A stretch of DNA of 64,000 nucleotides from assembly GCF_014203895.1 (NCBI RefSeq), contig NZ_JACHJY010000004.1, positions 434,001 to 498,000 on the forward strand, given 5' to 3'. The position numbers and the translations under genes are program-made. The notes below the pieces were generated by a model that did not search any database, was not told where the DNA came from, and saw nothing but the letters and a program-made list of their open reading frames with translations. Shown in pieces: positions 21,455-30,487 of this stretch; position 1 is the first letter of the stretch; every line of letters begins with the position of its first letter. This DNA is from Streptomyces nymphaeiformis. GTDB lineage: Bacteria > Actinomycetota > Actinomycetes > Streptomycetales > Streptomycetaceae.

Positions 21455-22585
21455 TCAACCGCTCAGTCGCACCGGCATGATCAGGTACTTGTAGGCCTCG
21501 TCCGCCTCGGCGTCGAGCGCGGGCTTGCCGCTCAGCAGCGCCGGCTTCGTGGAGGTCGTGAAGGAGAGCTGGGCGACCGGGGAGTCGATGGCGCTCAGGC
21601 CGTCGAGCAGGAAGGTCGGGTTGAAGGCGATCGAGATGTCGTCGCCGTCCAGCTGCGCGTCCACACGCTCCACAGCCTGTGCATCGTCGCTGGAGCCGGC
21701 CTCCAGGATCAGCACGCCCTGCTCGAAGCTGAGCCGGACCGGGGTGTTGCGCTCGGCCACCAGGGCCACACGCTTCACGGCCTCCACGAAGGGGGCGGTC
21801 TCGATCACCGCGACCGAGTTGAACTCGGTGGGGAAGAGCGTCCGGTACTTCGGGAGGTCGCCCTCCAGGAGGCGGGTGGTGGTGCGGCGGCCCGCGCCCT
21901 CGAAGCCGATGAGGCCCTCGCCCTTGCCGGAGCCCGAGAGCGCCAGGGTCACCGTGTCGCCGCTGGTGAGCGCCTTGGCGGTGTCCAGGAGGGTCTTCGC
22001 GGGCACCAGGGCGACCGCGGAGGCGTCCGGGGACTCCGGCTTCCACAGGAACTCGCGGACCGCGAAGCGGTAGCGGTCGGTGGAGGCCAGGGTGACCGTG
22101 TCGCCCTCGATCTCGATGCGCACACCGGTGAGGACGGGCAGCGTGTCGTCACGGCCGGCGGCGATGGCCACCTGCGCGGCGGCGGAGGCGAAGACCTCAC
22201 CGGGGACGGTGCCGGTCGCGGTGGGCATCTCCGGCAGCGCCGGGTACTCCTCCACAGGCAGGGTGTGGAGGGTGAAGCGGGAGGAGCCGCAGACCACGGT
22301 CGCCCGTACACCGTCTGTGGAGATCTCCACCGGACGGTTGGGGAGGGCGCGGCAGATGTCGGCGAGCAGGCGGCCGGAGACGAGGACGGTGCCGTCCTCC
22401 TCCACCTCGGCCTCGACCGAGACCCGCGCCGAGACCTCGTAGTCGAAGCTCGAGAAGCTCAGGGCGCCGTCCTCGGCCTTCAGGAGAAGGCCCGCGAGTA
22501 CGGGCGCCGGCGGACGGGCCGGGAGGCTGCGGGCCACCCAGGCCACCGCCTCCGCGAGTACATCGCGCTCCACCCGGATCTTCAC
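21455..22585 (-). CDS. dnaN: DNA polymerase III beta sliding clamp
   Basis: Ring-shaped processivity clamp of 376 aa. The three clamp repeats are evident, from KIRVERDVLAEAVAWVARSLPARPPAPVLAG to the C-terminal YKYLIMPVRLSG, which matches the clamp C-terminal MPVRL motif. GTG 22585 is preceded by AGGAGG with ideal spacing. It reads away from oriC on the minus strand, the same direction as dnaA. Confidence 0.98.
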   Translation of the reverse strand: MKIRVERDVLAEAVAWVARSLPARPPAPVLAGLLLKAEDGALSFSSFDYEVSARVSVEAEVEEDGTVLVSGRLLADICRALPNRPVEISTDGVRATVVCGSSRFTLHTLPVEEYPALPEMPTATGTVPGEVFASAAAQVAIAAGRDDTLPVLTGVRIEIEGDTVTLASTDRYRFAVREFLWKPESPDASAVALVPAKTLLDTAKALTSGDTVTLALSGSGKGEGLIGFEGAGRRTTTRLLEGDLPKYRTLFPTEFNSVAVIETAPFVEAVKRVALVAERNTPVRLSFEQGVLILEAGSSDDAQAVERVDAQLDGDDISIAFNPTFLLDGLSAIDSPVAQLSFTTSTKPALLSGKPALDAEADEAYKYLIMPVRLSG

Positions 22586-22711
22586 CGGAACCGCCTCCTG
22601 CTGTTGCTGGCTCTTCGTCGACTGCGGGAACCAGTCTGACGTACGCCACCGACACTCGGTGCTGCTCGGGGTCAAGTCGAGACGAGAGCGCGTCGAGGCT
22701 CCGGCGCCGAG

Positions 22712-23274
22712 TTGTGCACAGGTCCCACTTCGAAGCGAATTCCGGGCTAACTCTATGTGGGAGTAGTAGTAGGGCCTGTGGAAACCGTGGATAACGTCGT
22801 TTTCGCAGGTCAGGTCCAGTTTTTTGTCCACTGGTCCTGTGGGTGGAACCCGTGGACAACCGAGGGGTTCTGTGGACACCCGAAAGTTCTGCACAGCCGG
22901 TACACAGGCCATGGGGAGTTCTCCCCAGCGCTGTCCCCAGCTTTCCCCAGGTTCCCCACAGCCCAAACGTCTCCCTTGGTGTGACGGCTTTCACTCGGGC
23001 TGGTGAGAGGGGGTGTTTCGTTGCCGAACAGTGGACAGCGGTGTGGAGAAGCTGTGGGCAACCGATCTCTCCCTGTGGGCAGCCAGTGGACAACCTTCCG
23101 GGCCCCCTGTGGACGAAAGATTCATCCACAGGCTGTGGATGACGTTTGCCAACAATTCCACAAGGGTCTGACCTGGGGTGATGATCTGTCATCAGGCCTG
23201 CCTGTGGACACAATCCGGATAACTCGGCAGTCCCCACCCTGTGGACGGGAGATCATCCCCCAATCTGTGGAGAA
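22712..23274. other. oriC: Chromosomal replication origin oriC
   Basis: The dnaN-dnaA gap (22586-23413) is packed with DnaA boxes on both strands. Examples: TTGTGCACA 22712, CGTGGATAA 22786, TTGTCCACT 22824, CGTGGACAA 22851, TGTGGACAC 22871, TTCCCCACA 22952, TGTGGAGAA 23042, TGTGGGCAA 23053, AGTGGACAA 23086, TGTGGACGA 23108, TCATCCACA 23122, TGTGGATGA 23134, TGTGGACAC 23203, TGTGGACGG 23240 and TGTGGAGAA 23266. I count about 18, close to the 19 known for Streptomyces oriC. A perfect TTATCCACA is absent here. Confidence 0.97.
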
Positions 23275-23344
23275 CCTGCCACCGGAACGAGGTAATCGAA
23301 CAGGGCAGGGGCGGCCGGGGACGGCCGAGGACGGCGGGGAACGC

Positions 23345-23382
23345 CGAAGGGCGCCCCGGGAGGTGTCCCGGGGCGCCCTTCG
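23345..23382 (-). terminator. dnaA terminator hairpin
   Basis: CGAAGGGCGCCCCGGGA and TCCCGGGGCGCCCTTCG form a perfect 17-bp stem with a 4-nt loop, 31 bp after the dnaA stop on the minus strand. It separates dnaA transcription from oriC. Confidence 0.88.
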
Positions 23383-23413
23383 AGAGGCCGTGGAGGGGGC
23401 CTGGAGGCCTGTG

Positions 23414-25210
23414 TCAGCCGTTCTTGATGCGGTTGGTGAGCTCGGTGACCTGGTTGTAGATGGAGCGCCGCTCCGCCATCAGGGCACGGATCTTCCGGTC
23501 CGCGTGCATCACCGTCGTGTGGTCGCGGCCGCCGAACTGCGCGCCGATCTTCGGCAGCGACAGGTCCGTGAGCTCACGGCACAGGTACATGGCGATCTGC
23601 CGGGCCGTCACCAGGACGCGGCTGCGCGAGGATCCGCAGAGGTCCTCCACCGTCAGACCGAAGTAGTCGGCCGTGGCCGCCATGATGGCGGGAGCGGTGA
23701 TCTCCGGCGAGCTGTCCTCGCCCCCGGGGATCAGGTCCTTGAGGACGATCTCGGTCAGTCCGAGGTCCACCGGCTGCCGGTTGAGGCTCGCGAAGGCCGT
23801 CACCCGGATCAGCGCGCCCTCCAGCTCGCGGATGTTCCGCGAGATCCGGGAGGCGATGAACTCCAGTACCTCCGGCGGGGCGTTGAGCTGCTCCTGCACC
23901 GCCTTCTTGCGGAGGATCGCGATGCGCGTCTCCAGCTCCGGCGGCTGCACATCGGTGGTGAGGCCCCACTCGAAGCGGTTGCGGAGCCGGTCCTCCAGGG
24001 TCACCAGCTGCTTGGGCGGCCGGTCCGAGGACAGCACGATCTGCTTGTTGGCGTTGTGGAGCGTGTTGAAGGTGTGGAAGAACTCCTCCTGCGTCGACTC
24101 CTTGCTCGCCAGGAACTGGATGTCGTCGACCAGCAGGATGTCCACGTCGCGGTAGCGCTTGCGGAACGCGTCGCCCTTGCCGTCGCGGATCGAGTTGATG
24201 AACTCGTTGGTGAACTCCTCGGAGCTCACGTACCGCACGCGCGTGCCCGGGTAGAGGCTCCGCGCGTAGTGCCCGATCGCGTGCAGCAGGTGGGTCTTGC
24301 CGAGGCCCGACTCCCCGTAGATGAAGAGCGGGTTGTACGCCTTCGCCGGCGCCTCGGCGACCGCGACGGCGGCCGCGTGCGCGAACCGGTTCGAGGAACC
24401 GATGACGAAGGTGTCGAAGAGGTACTTGGGATTCAGCCGCGCGTGCTGCTCGCCCGGGGCGCCCGCGCCCTGCCCGGAGGAAGAGGAACCGGGACCGCCG
24501 CCCGGTACGCCGACCGGACCGGGGACCGGACCGCCGGGGCGGGGACCGGGACGGGGGCCGTGGTTCTGCGGGTCGGGCAGCTCGGCGCGCTCGGGCCGCT
24601 GCTGCTCGTAGCCGCGGGCGGGCTCGTCGTAACGCGTCGGCCGGGACTGCTCGGGACCCGCCGGGCCGCTCGGACCGGTGTACGGGGCGCGCTCCTGGTA
24701 GCCGCCGAGCCGCGGCTGCTGCCAGGAGAGGTCCTCCTGGGTGCGCGGCCAGGCACCGGGCTCGGGCCGCTGCTGCTGGTAGTCCGGATAGGCGGGGCGC
24801 GCGGTGGGCAGCCCGTCGTCGGGCATCGGCCGGTGGCCGTAGCCGTCGTACTTCTCGTACGGCTCGGGCTGCGCGCGCTCGTCGTAGCGGGGCTGCTGCG
24901 GCTGCTGCGCCGGGGGTGCCGGCGGAGTCGGCTCGCCGACGGAGTCGTCGACGGTGATCGCGATCCGGATCGGCCGGCCGCACTCACGGCTCAGGGTCTC
25001 GCTGATCAGCGGAGCGAGCCGGCCCTCCAGGACCCGCTTCCCCCACTCGTTGGGCACGGCGAGGAGAGCGGTGTCGGCGACCAGGGCGAGCGGCTGGCAG
25101 CGCTCGATCCACTGCTTGTCCTTGGGCTCGATGCCCTGCTGGCCCTCGGCGAGTAGCTGCTCGAGGACGCGTGGCCACACTGCGGCAAGATCGGCAGGTA
25201 CGTCAGCCAC
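23414..25210 (-). CDS. dnaA: Chromosomal replication initiator DnaA
   Basis: AAA+ initiator that melts oriC, 598 aa. Domain I is residues 1-~90. Domain II is very long (about 91-258), low-complexity and rich in Pro/Gln/Gly/Tyr, as expected for Streptomyces. The AAA+ core has Walker A GESGLGKT (299-306) and Walker [13 protein letters not shown]. The domain IV DnaA signature [16 protein letters not shown] contacts the box. GTG 25210 was chosen because [18 protein letters not shown] is the usual N-terminus; its ribosome site is weak. Two DnaA boxes upstream suggest autoregulation. Confidence 0.98.
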   Translation of the reverse strand: MADVPADLAAVWPRVLEQLLAEGQQGIEPKDKQWIERCQPLALVADTALLAVPNEWGKRVLEGRLAPLISETLSRECGRPIRIAITVDDSVGEPTPPAPPAQQPQQPRYDERAQPEPYEKYDGYGHRPMPDDGLPTARPAYPDYQQQRPEPGAWPRTQEDLSWQQPRLGGYQERAPYTGPSGPAGPEQSRPTRYDEPARGYEQQRPERAELPDPQNHGPRPGPRPGGPVPGPVGVPGGGPGSSSSGQGAGAPGEQHARLNPKYLFDTFVIGSSNRFAHAAAVAVAEAPAKAYNPLFIYGESGLGKTHLLHAIGHYARSLYPGTRVRYVSSEEFTNEFINSIRDGKGDAFRKRYRDVDILLVDDIQFLASKESTQEEFFHTFNTLHNANKQIVLSSDRPPKQLVTLEDRLRNRFEWGLTTDVQPPELETRIAILRKKAVQEQLNAPPEVLEFIASRISRNIRELEGALIRVTAFASLNRQPVDLGLTEIVLKDLIPGGEDSSPEITAPAIMAATADYFGLTVEDLCGSSRSRVLVTARQIAMYLCRELTDLSLPKIGAQFGGRDHTTVMHADRKIRALMAERRSIYNQVTELTNRIKNG

Positions 25211-25608
25211 AGGGCACGCTTTCTCGCAGGTCCCACGAATGGTGTGGTTCTCGGGGACAGTGGGTCGAAGTCCGTGAGGACGGGTCCGCCCGGGACAGGT
25301 GAGGACAGAACGGAAAAAGATTGCGGAGGCCGCCCACGGTAGTCGGGGCGGATGACGTGGTTCAAGTTGTTGTCCACAGCCTGTGCACAATGGGGGGTGG
25401 CGACAGGTCGGTTTGACCGGATGGCGTAGCCGCGCGTACCGTAACCAGGTCGAGTTGTCGATGGCTGCTGCCGCCTGCCTCCGATGGGCAAAGATCACGC
25501 TAAGTGGTCGTTTAGCGGTGCACTCGGGCGTATTGCGAGCTACTCGTGGGCGCACGGTGACAGCCAGGCGATGTCCCGCCATCTACGAATCATTTCTGGA
25601 GCCCCCGA
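25211..25608. promoter_or_regulatory. Divergent dnaA / rpmH promoter region
   Basis: 398 bp between divergent dnaA and rpmH. A perfect DnaA box TTGTCCACA is at 25370-25378 and a near-palindromic TGTGCACAA at 25382-25390, about 160-180 bp before the dnaA start. DnaA binding to boxes in this gap and autoregulation are established in Streptomyces. No gene seen. Confidence 0.85.
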
Positions 25609-25746
25609 GTGAGCAAGCGCACCTTCCAGCCGAACAACCGTCGTCGCGCGAAGACCCACGGCTTCCGCCTGCGCATGCGCACCCGTGCCGGCCGCGCCAT
25701 CCTGGCGAACCGCCGTGCCAAGGGTCGCGCGAGCCTGTCCGCCTGA
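25609..25746 (+). CDS. rpmH: 50S ribosomal protein L34
   Basis: 45-aa, highly basic protein [19 protein letters not shown]... with the conserved FRxRMxTxAGRAILxxRRxKGR pattern. GTG 25609 follows a TGGAG site. First gene of the rpmH-rnpA-yidD-yidC-jag-rsmG run, and divergent from dnaA as in most bacteria. Confidence 0.98.
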   Translation: MSKRTFQPNNRRRAKTHGFRLRMRTRAGRAILANRRAKGRASLSA

Positions 25747-25767
25747 TCCACTTAAACAGGTCATGAC

Positions 25768-26139
25768 GTGCTGCCTACCGAGAATCGGCTGAGGCGGCGC
25801 GAGGACTTCGCAACCGCGGTACGCCGAGGTCGCCGGGCCGGTCGCCCGCTCCTCGTCGTCCACCTACGCAGCGGTGCAACGGACCCGCACGCGCCTGGGG
25901 AGAGCGCTCCCCCGACGCGTGCGGGTTTCGTCGTGAGCAAGGCCGTGGGCGGTGCGGTGGTACGCAACCAGGTGAAGCGACGCCTGCGCCATCTCGTCCG
26001 CGACCGCATTGCCGCGCTGCCCCCCGGTAGCCTGGTGGTCGTACGGGCGTTGCCCGGAGCCGGCGACGCCGATCACGCACAGCTGGCCCGAGACCTGGAC
26101 GCCGCTCTCCAGCGGCTGCTGGGAGGGGGCGCGCGATGA
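25768..26139 (+). CDS. rnpA: Ribonuclease P protein component
   Basis: Protein subunit of RNase P that helps mature tRNA 5' ends, 123 aa. The start is [13 protein letters not shown], and the RNR signature region reads [18 protein letters not shown] 25768, 21 bp after rpmH. Overlaps yidD by ATGA. Confidence 0.97.
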   Translation: MLPTENRLRRREDFATAVRRGRRAGRPLLVVHLRSGATDPHAPGESAPPTRAGFVVSKAVGGAVVRNQVKRRLRHLVRDRIAALPPGSLVVVRALPGAGDADHAQLARDLDAALQRLLGGGAR

Positions 26140-26462
26140 AGTACCCGCTGCTGGCTCTCATCAAGCTGTACCAGTGGACGATCAGCCCTCTTCTGGGCCC
26201 CGTCTGCCGGTACTACCCGTCGTGTTCCCACTACGGATTCACGGCCATCGACCGGCATGGCGCGATCAAGGGCACGGCCCTGACCGCCTGGCGGATCCTG
26301 CGGTGCAACCCGTGGTCGCCCGGCGGCGTGGATCACGTCCCCCCGCGCAAGCGCCCCCGCTGGCACGAGATGCTGCGGACCGCGCTGCGCGGCGACAAGG
26401 GCGGGGCCCCCGCCGAGACGAGCCCGGCCGCCGAGACCTCGCCCAATGCTCAAGGAGCCTGA
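26136..26462 (+). CDS. yidD: Membrane protein insertion efficiency factor YidD
   Basis: 108-aa member of the YidD (DUF37/HaNK) family, assisting YidC-dependent insertion. Conserved motifs: [27 protein letters not shown] and [15 protein letters not shown]. The Cys residues typical of the family are present. The C-terminal ~35 residues are a variable, Ala/Pro-rich tail. Translationally coupled to rnpA by ATGA. Confidence 0.96.
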   Translation: MKYPLLALIKLYQWTISPLLGPVCRYYPSCSHYGFTAIDRHGAIKGTALTAWRILRCNPWSPGGVDHVPPRKRPRWHEMLRTALRGDKGGAPAETSPAAETSPNAQGA

Positions 26463-26465
26463 TTA

Positions 26466-27788
26466 GTGGACACGATTGCCAGTCTGTTCAGCTTCATCAC
26501 CACACCCGTCTCCTGGGTGATCGTCCAGTTCCATTCGATGTACGGGGCGATCTTCGGCCCCGACACGGGCTGGGCCTGGGGACTGTCCATCGTGTCCCTG
26601 GTGGTGCTGATCCGTATCTGTCTGATCCCGCTTTTCGTGAAGCAGATCAAGTCGACGCGGAACATGCAGGCGCTCCAGCCGAAGATGAAGGCGATCCAGG
26701 AGCGCTACAAGAGCGACAAGCAGCGTCAGTCCGAAGAGATGATGAAGCTGTACAAGGAGACGGGCACCAACCCGCTCTCCTCGTGCCTTCCCATCCTGGC
26801 GCAGTCGCCGTTCTTCTTCGCCCTGTACCGCGTGCTCTCCAGCATCGCCAACGGCCAGACGATCGGCGTCATCAACGAGGACCTGCTCGCCAGCGCCCGT
26901 CAGGCCCACATCTTCGGTGCGCCGCTGGCCGCGAAGTTCACGGACAGCGCCGAGAAGGTCGCCTCCCTCGGTGCCTCGCTGACCGACGTCCGCATCGTCA
27001 CCGCGATCATGATCGTGATGATGTCGGCCTCGCAGTTCTTCACCCAGCGCCAGCTGATGATGAAGAACGTCGACCTCTCGGTGAAGACCCCGTACATGCA
27101 GCAGCAGAAGATGCTGATGTACATCTTCCCGCTGATCTTCGCGGGCATGGGCATCAACTTCCCCGTCGGTGTCCTCGTCTACTGGCTGACCACCAACGTG
27201 TGGACCATGGGCCAGCAGATGTACGTGATCAACCAGAACCCGACCCCGGGATCCAAGGCCCAGGACGCCTACCTCCAGCGCCTGCTGAAGAGCGTCACGC
27301 ACAGCGGTGAGGTCAAGGGCCGCCGCCGGAAGAACATCGTCAAGGTCATCGTCGCCAAGGGCAGCGACCGCAACGAGAACGAGCGCCGCTTCTTCGTGGG
27401 CCTGTCCAAGGCCGGCTTCGCCGCCCAGGCGGACGGCACCGTGATCAAGAGCGACACGATCGTGGCCGAGGCCGAGGGCGGTGCCGCCGCCAGGCGCCAG
27501 CAGCCCAAGCGCCAGACCAAGGCCCAGCGCCAGTCCTCCGGAGCCCAGCAGCCCGTGGCGAAGGACTCCGAGGAAGGCTCCGAGCCGGCCGCCGACGAGG
27601 CGACCCCCGCGCCTTCGCTCGAGAAGAAGCCCCAGGGTTCGGCCACGACCGAGGCCAAGGGCGAGGCGCAGGGCGACAAGCCCCAGCGCGGCAGCCGTGC
27701 CAACTCCGGTGGCTCCCGCCAGGGCAAGTCCGGCCAGGGTCAGCGCAAGGGCCAGCAGCGGCCCAAGCACCCGTCCTCCAAGAAGTAA
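26466..27788 (+). CDS. yidC: Membrane protein insertase YidC
   Basis: Oxa1/Alb3-family insertase of 440 aa. The core (residues ~20-270) contains [35 protein letters not shown], with the conserved hydrophilic-groove arginine region, and membrane helices around [17 protein letters not shown] and [25 protein letters not shown]. The C-terminal third is a long Lys/Gln/Ala-rich cytosolic tail ([12 protein letters not shown]...RPKHPSSKK), which may bind ribosomes. GTG 26466 follows AAGGAGC, 3 bp after yidD. Confidence 0.97.
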   Translation: MDTIASLFSFITTPVSWVIVQFHSMYGAIFGPDTGWAWGLSIVSLVVLIRICLIPLFVKQIKSTRNMQALQPKMKAIQERYKSDKQRQSEEMMKLYKETGTNPLSSCLPILAQSPFFFALYRVLSSIANGQTIGVINEDLLASARQAHIFGAPLAAKFTDSAEKVASLGASLTDVRIVTAIMIVMMSASQFFTQRQLMMKNVDLSVKTPYMQQQKMLMYIFPLIFAGMGINFPVGVLVYWLTTNVWTMGQQMYVINQNPTPGSKAQDAYLQRLLKSVTHSGEVKGRRRKNIVKVIVAKGSDRNENERRFFVGLSKAGFAAQADGTVIKSDTIVAEAEGGAAARRQQPKRQTKAQRQSSGAQQPVAKDSEEGSEPAADEATPAPSLEKKPQGSATTEAKGEAQGDKPQRGSRANSGGSRQGKSGQGQRKGQQRPKHPSSKK

Positions 27789-27817
27789 GCCTCCACGAAG
27801 CAAGAAGGAGTCCATCC

Positions 27818-28330
27818 GTGACGGAAGGCACCACCTCCGCCGCCGCCGAGGGTGGCGACACCCTGACCCGCCTGGAGCAGGAGGGTGAGATCGCGGCCGA
27901 CTACCTCGAGGGCCTGCTCGACATCGCCGACCTCGACGGCGACATCGACATGGACGTCGAGGCGGACCGGGCCGCGGTCTCGATCATCAGCGACTCCAGC
28001 AGCCGCGACCTGCAGAAGCTCGTGGGCCGCGACGGCGAGGTCCTGGAGGCCCTCCAGGAGCTGACCCGTCTCGCCGTGCACCGCGAGACCGGTGACCGCA
28101 GCCGCCTGATGCTCGACATCGCCGGCTTCCGGGCCAAGAAGCGCGCCGAGCTCGCCGAGCTGGGCGCCAAGGCCGCGGCCGAGGTGAAGTCCACCGGCCA
28201 GCCGGTCAAGCTGGACCCGATGACGCCGTTCGAGCGCAAGGTCGTGCACGACGCGATCGCCGCCGCCGGTCTGCGCAGCGAGTCCGAGGGCGAGGAGCCG
28301 CAGCGCTTCGTCGTCGTGCTCCCGGCCTGA
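27818..28330 (+). CDS. Jag/KhpB-type RNA-binding protein (KH + R3H)
   Basis: 170-aa cytosolic protein with a KH-like domain (residues ~45-100: DVEADRAAVSIISDSSSRDLQKLVGRDGEVLEALQELTRLAV) and an R3H domain (~130-170: DPMTPFERKVVHDAIAAAGLRSESEGEEPQRFVVVLPA). KhpB (Jag/EloR) binds RNA in Gram-positives. The N-terminal acidic segment replaces the long Jag domain of Bacillus. GTG 27818. Position after yidC is conserved. Confidence 0.94.
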   Translation: MTEGTTSAAAEGGDTLTRLEQEGEIAADYLEGLLDIADLDGDIDMDVEADRAAVSIISDSSSRDLQKLVGRDGEVLEALQELTRLAVHRETGDRSRLMLDIAGFRAKKRAELAELGAKAAAEVKSTGQPVKLDPMTPFERKVVHDAIAAAGLRSESEGEEPQRFVVVLPA

Positions 28331-28344
28331 CCCCTCACGTAGTG

Positions 28345-28374
28345 TCGGCCCCGTCTGTTCGCAGGCGGGGCCGA
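28345..28374 (+). terminator. Hairpin terminator after jag
   Basis: TCGGCCCCGTCTG-ttcg-CAGGCGGGGCCGA followed by TCTTTGT. Stem 13 bp with one G:T pair; 15 bp after the stop. Confidence 0.9.
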
Positions 28375-28448
28375 TCTTTGTCAGCCTTGATAGTCAGCCA
28401 CCACAGTGCGCTCGCACGCGAGGCGTGCGGTACGGAAGGACGGTTCCC

Positions 28449-29174
28449 GTGACGGAGGCAACGGAGGCAGCTGAGCTCCCCGAGGCGCCGGAGCAGGCGC
28501 GGACGGTCTTCGGCGAGTACTTCCCGGAGGCCGTGCGGTACGCGGAGCTGCTCGCGGACGCGGGCGTGAAGCGCGGCCTGATCGGCCCGCGCGAGGTCCC
28601 GCGCCTCTGGGAACGTCACCTGCTGAACTGCGCCGTCCTTTCGGAGGTCGTCCCCGAGGGTGTGACCGTCTGCGACGTGGGCTCGGGCGCCGGTCTGCCC
28701 GGCATCCCCCTGGCCCTGGTCCGGCCCGACCTGAAGATCACGCTCCTGGAGCCGCTCCTGCGCCGGACGAACTTCCTCCAGGAGGTCGTCGAGCTGCTCG
28801 GCCTCGACCACGTCACCGTGGTCCGCGGGCGCGCGGAGGAGATGCTCGGCAAGATCACGCCGGTGCACGTGGTGACCGCCCGCGCGGTGGCCCCGCTCGA
28901 CCGGCTGGCCGGCTGGGGCGTTCCCCTGCTGCGTCCGTACGGAGAGATGCTGGCGCTCAAGGGCGACACCGCGCAGGAGGAGATCGACGGCGCTCGCGCC
29001 GCGCTCTCCCGGCTCGGTGTGGTGGAGGCCTCGGTGCTGCACGTGGGCGAGGGGATCGTCGATCCGCTGACCACGGTCGTGCGGGTGGAGTGCGGCGAGA
29101 GCCCCGGTGGTGTGCGGTTCGCGGCCAAGCGGGCCAAGGCCGCCCGGACGAGCAAGACCCGTCGGCGCCGCTGA
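28449..29174 (+). CDS. rsmG: 16S rRNA (guanine527-N7) methyltransferase
   Basis: RsmG/GidB SAM-dependent methyltransferase of 241 aa. Class I fold with the SAM-binding motif CDVGSGAGLPGIPLAL and the substrate motif LEPLLRRTNFLQEVV. The C-terminal tail is basic (KRAKAARTSKTRRRR). GTG 28449 was chosen over an in-frame GTG at 28425 because GGAAGGACGG precedes it. Loss of this gene gives low-level streptomycin resistance in Streptomyces; the copy here appears intact. Confidence 0.95.
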   Translation: MTEATEAAELPEAPEQARTVFGEYFPEAVRYAELLADAGVKRGLIGPREVPRLWERHLLNCAVLSEVVPEGVTVCDVGSGAGLPGIPLALVRPDLKITLLEPLLRRTNFLQEVVELLGLDHVTVVRGRAEEMLGKITPVHVVTARAVAPLDRLAGWGVPLLRPYGEMLALKGDTAQEEIDGARAALSRLGVVEASVLHVGEGIVDPLTTVVRVECGESPGGVRFAAKRAKAARTSKTRRRR

Positions 29175-29235
29175 GCGTCGCATACGTACCATTTCGGAGT
29201 GTCGAACGGTCCCGGCCGGGCGGCAGGGGCATCGT

Positions 29236-29249
29236 GTTTCACGTGAAAC
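29236..29249. promoter_or_regulatory. parS: parS centromere site
   Basis: Perfect 14-bp palindrome GTTTCACGTGAAAC, extended to TGTTTCACGTGAAACA. In the rsmG-parA gap, 162 bp before the parA start. Confidence 0.97.
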
Positions 29250-29347
29250 ATCGCTCTCTGCTGCAGGGGATCATCAGCCGTGGTCGCGCGGCTGCCGCAC
29301 CCCGGGACCGTAGCCCCCGTGTGAAGCCACCCGTGAGGGTTACGGAG

Positions 29348-29356
29348 TTGTCCACA
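29348..29356 (+). promoter_or_regulatory. DnaA box upstream of parA
   Basis: A perfect consensus TTGTCCACA, 54 bp before the parA ATG. Such a perfect box is rare outside the DnaA-box clusters in this window. It may tie parAB expression to DnaA; inference only. Confidence 0.6.
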
Positions 29357-29410
29357 GAGGTGGATTCACCCACAGAACCACCTACCTCGCTGGTTCACGA
29401 CCCCGAAAGC

Positions 29411-30487
29411 ATGGCAGGCTCTCCTCATCGCGAGCCTGAAGCCGAGGAGAGTGAATCCTTGCGGTCCGACGCCAACATCGCGGGACCGATGACCGATCCG
29501 GTCCCCGGTCCCCGAACCGAATCGGTGGGGGAGGATGTTTCACGTGAAACACCGCCCCCCATGGACGACACCCCCATCGGTCGTGCTGCCCAGCTGGCAG
29601 TAGAGGCGCTGGGTCGTGCCGGTGAGGGACTTCCCCGCCCGGCCCAGACGCGCGTCATGGTGGTCGCCAACCAGAAGGGCGGCGTGGGCAAGACGACCAC
29701 GACGGTCAACCTTGCCGCCTCCCTGGCGCTGCACGGCGCTCGTGTCCTGGTCATCGACCTGGACCCGCAGGGCAACGCCTCCACGGCACTCGGCATCGAC
29801 CACCACGCCGAGGTCCCCTCGATCTACGACGTCCTGGTGGACAGCAAGCCGCTCTCCGATGTGGTGCAGCCGGTCATGGACGTCGAGGGCCTCTTCTGCG
29901 CCCCCGCCACCATCGATCTCGCCGGTGCGGAGATCGAGCTGGTGTCCCTGGTGGCGCGTGAGAGCCGCCTGCAGCGGGCGATCCAGGCCTATGAGCAGCC
30001 GCTGGACTACATCCTGATCGACTGCCCGCCCTCGCTCGGCCTCCTCACGGTCAACGCCATGGTGGCAGGCGCGGAGGTCCTGATCCCGATCCAGTGCGAG
30101 TACTACGCACTGGAGGGGCTCGGCCAGCTTCTGCGGAACGTCGAGCTGGTGCGAGGGCACCTCAACCCGGGGCTCCACGTCTCGACGATTCTGCTCACCA
30201 TGTACGACGGCAGGACGAGGCTCGCCTCCCAGGTCGCCGACGAGGTGCGCAGCCACTTCGCCGAGGAGGTGCTCCGGACCAGCATTCCGCGGTCCGTCCG
30301 CATCTCGGAGGCACCGAGCTACGGGCAGACGGTCCTCACCTACGACCCGGGCTCCAGCGGCGCCCTGTCGTATCTCGAAGCGGCCCGTGAGATCGCCCTG
30401 CGGGGGGCCGCCGTGCACTACGACCCGCAGCACGCCCATGTCGGGCACCAGAACAACCAGCGCAGCATGTCGGAGGGGATCCAGTGA
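29411..30487 (+). CDS. parA: Chromosome-partitioning ATPase ParA
   Basis: Deviant-Walker ParA of 358 aa, which binds DNA non-specifically and moves ParB-oriC complexes. Walker A QKGGVGKTTT (88-97) and the signature DLDPQGNASTALG are present. The first ~80 residues are an extended, variable N-terminus; ATG 29411 gives a product of about the length known for Streptomyces ParA. A perfect parS (29537-29550) lies inside codons 42-47, encoding DVSRET. The stop overlaps the parB GTG. Confidence 0.96.
   Translation: MAGSPHREPEAEESESLRSDANIAGPMTDPVPGPRTESVGEDVSRETPPPMDDTPIGRAAQLAVEALGRAGEGLPRPAQTRVMVVANQKGGVGKTTTTVNLAASLALHGARVLVIDLDPQGNASTALGIDHHAEVPSIYDVLVDSKPLSDVVQPVMDVEGLFCAPATIDLAGAEIELVSLVARESRLQRAIQAYEQPLDYILIDCPPSLGLLTVNAMVAGAEVLIPIQCEYYALEGLGQLLRNVELVRGHLNPGLHVSTILLTMYDGRTRLASQVADEVRSHFAEEVLRTSIPRSVRISEAPSYGQTVLTYDPGSSGALSYLEAAREIALRGAAVHYDPQHAHVGHQNNQRSMSEGIQ
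29537..29550. promoter_or_regulatory. parS: parS site inside parA
   Basis: Perfect GTTTCACGTGAAAC within the N-terminal parA codons, 126 bp downstream of the parA start. ParB spreading from it would cover the parA promoter and coding start. Confidence 0.96.

Noticed and set aside
29090-29410. Upstream extension of ParA to 29090
   Set aside because: Would overlap the rsmG 3' end, and includes a parS and an untypical N-terminus; ATG 29411 fits the family length.
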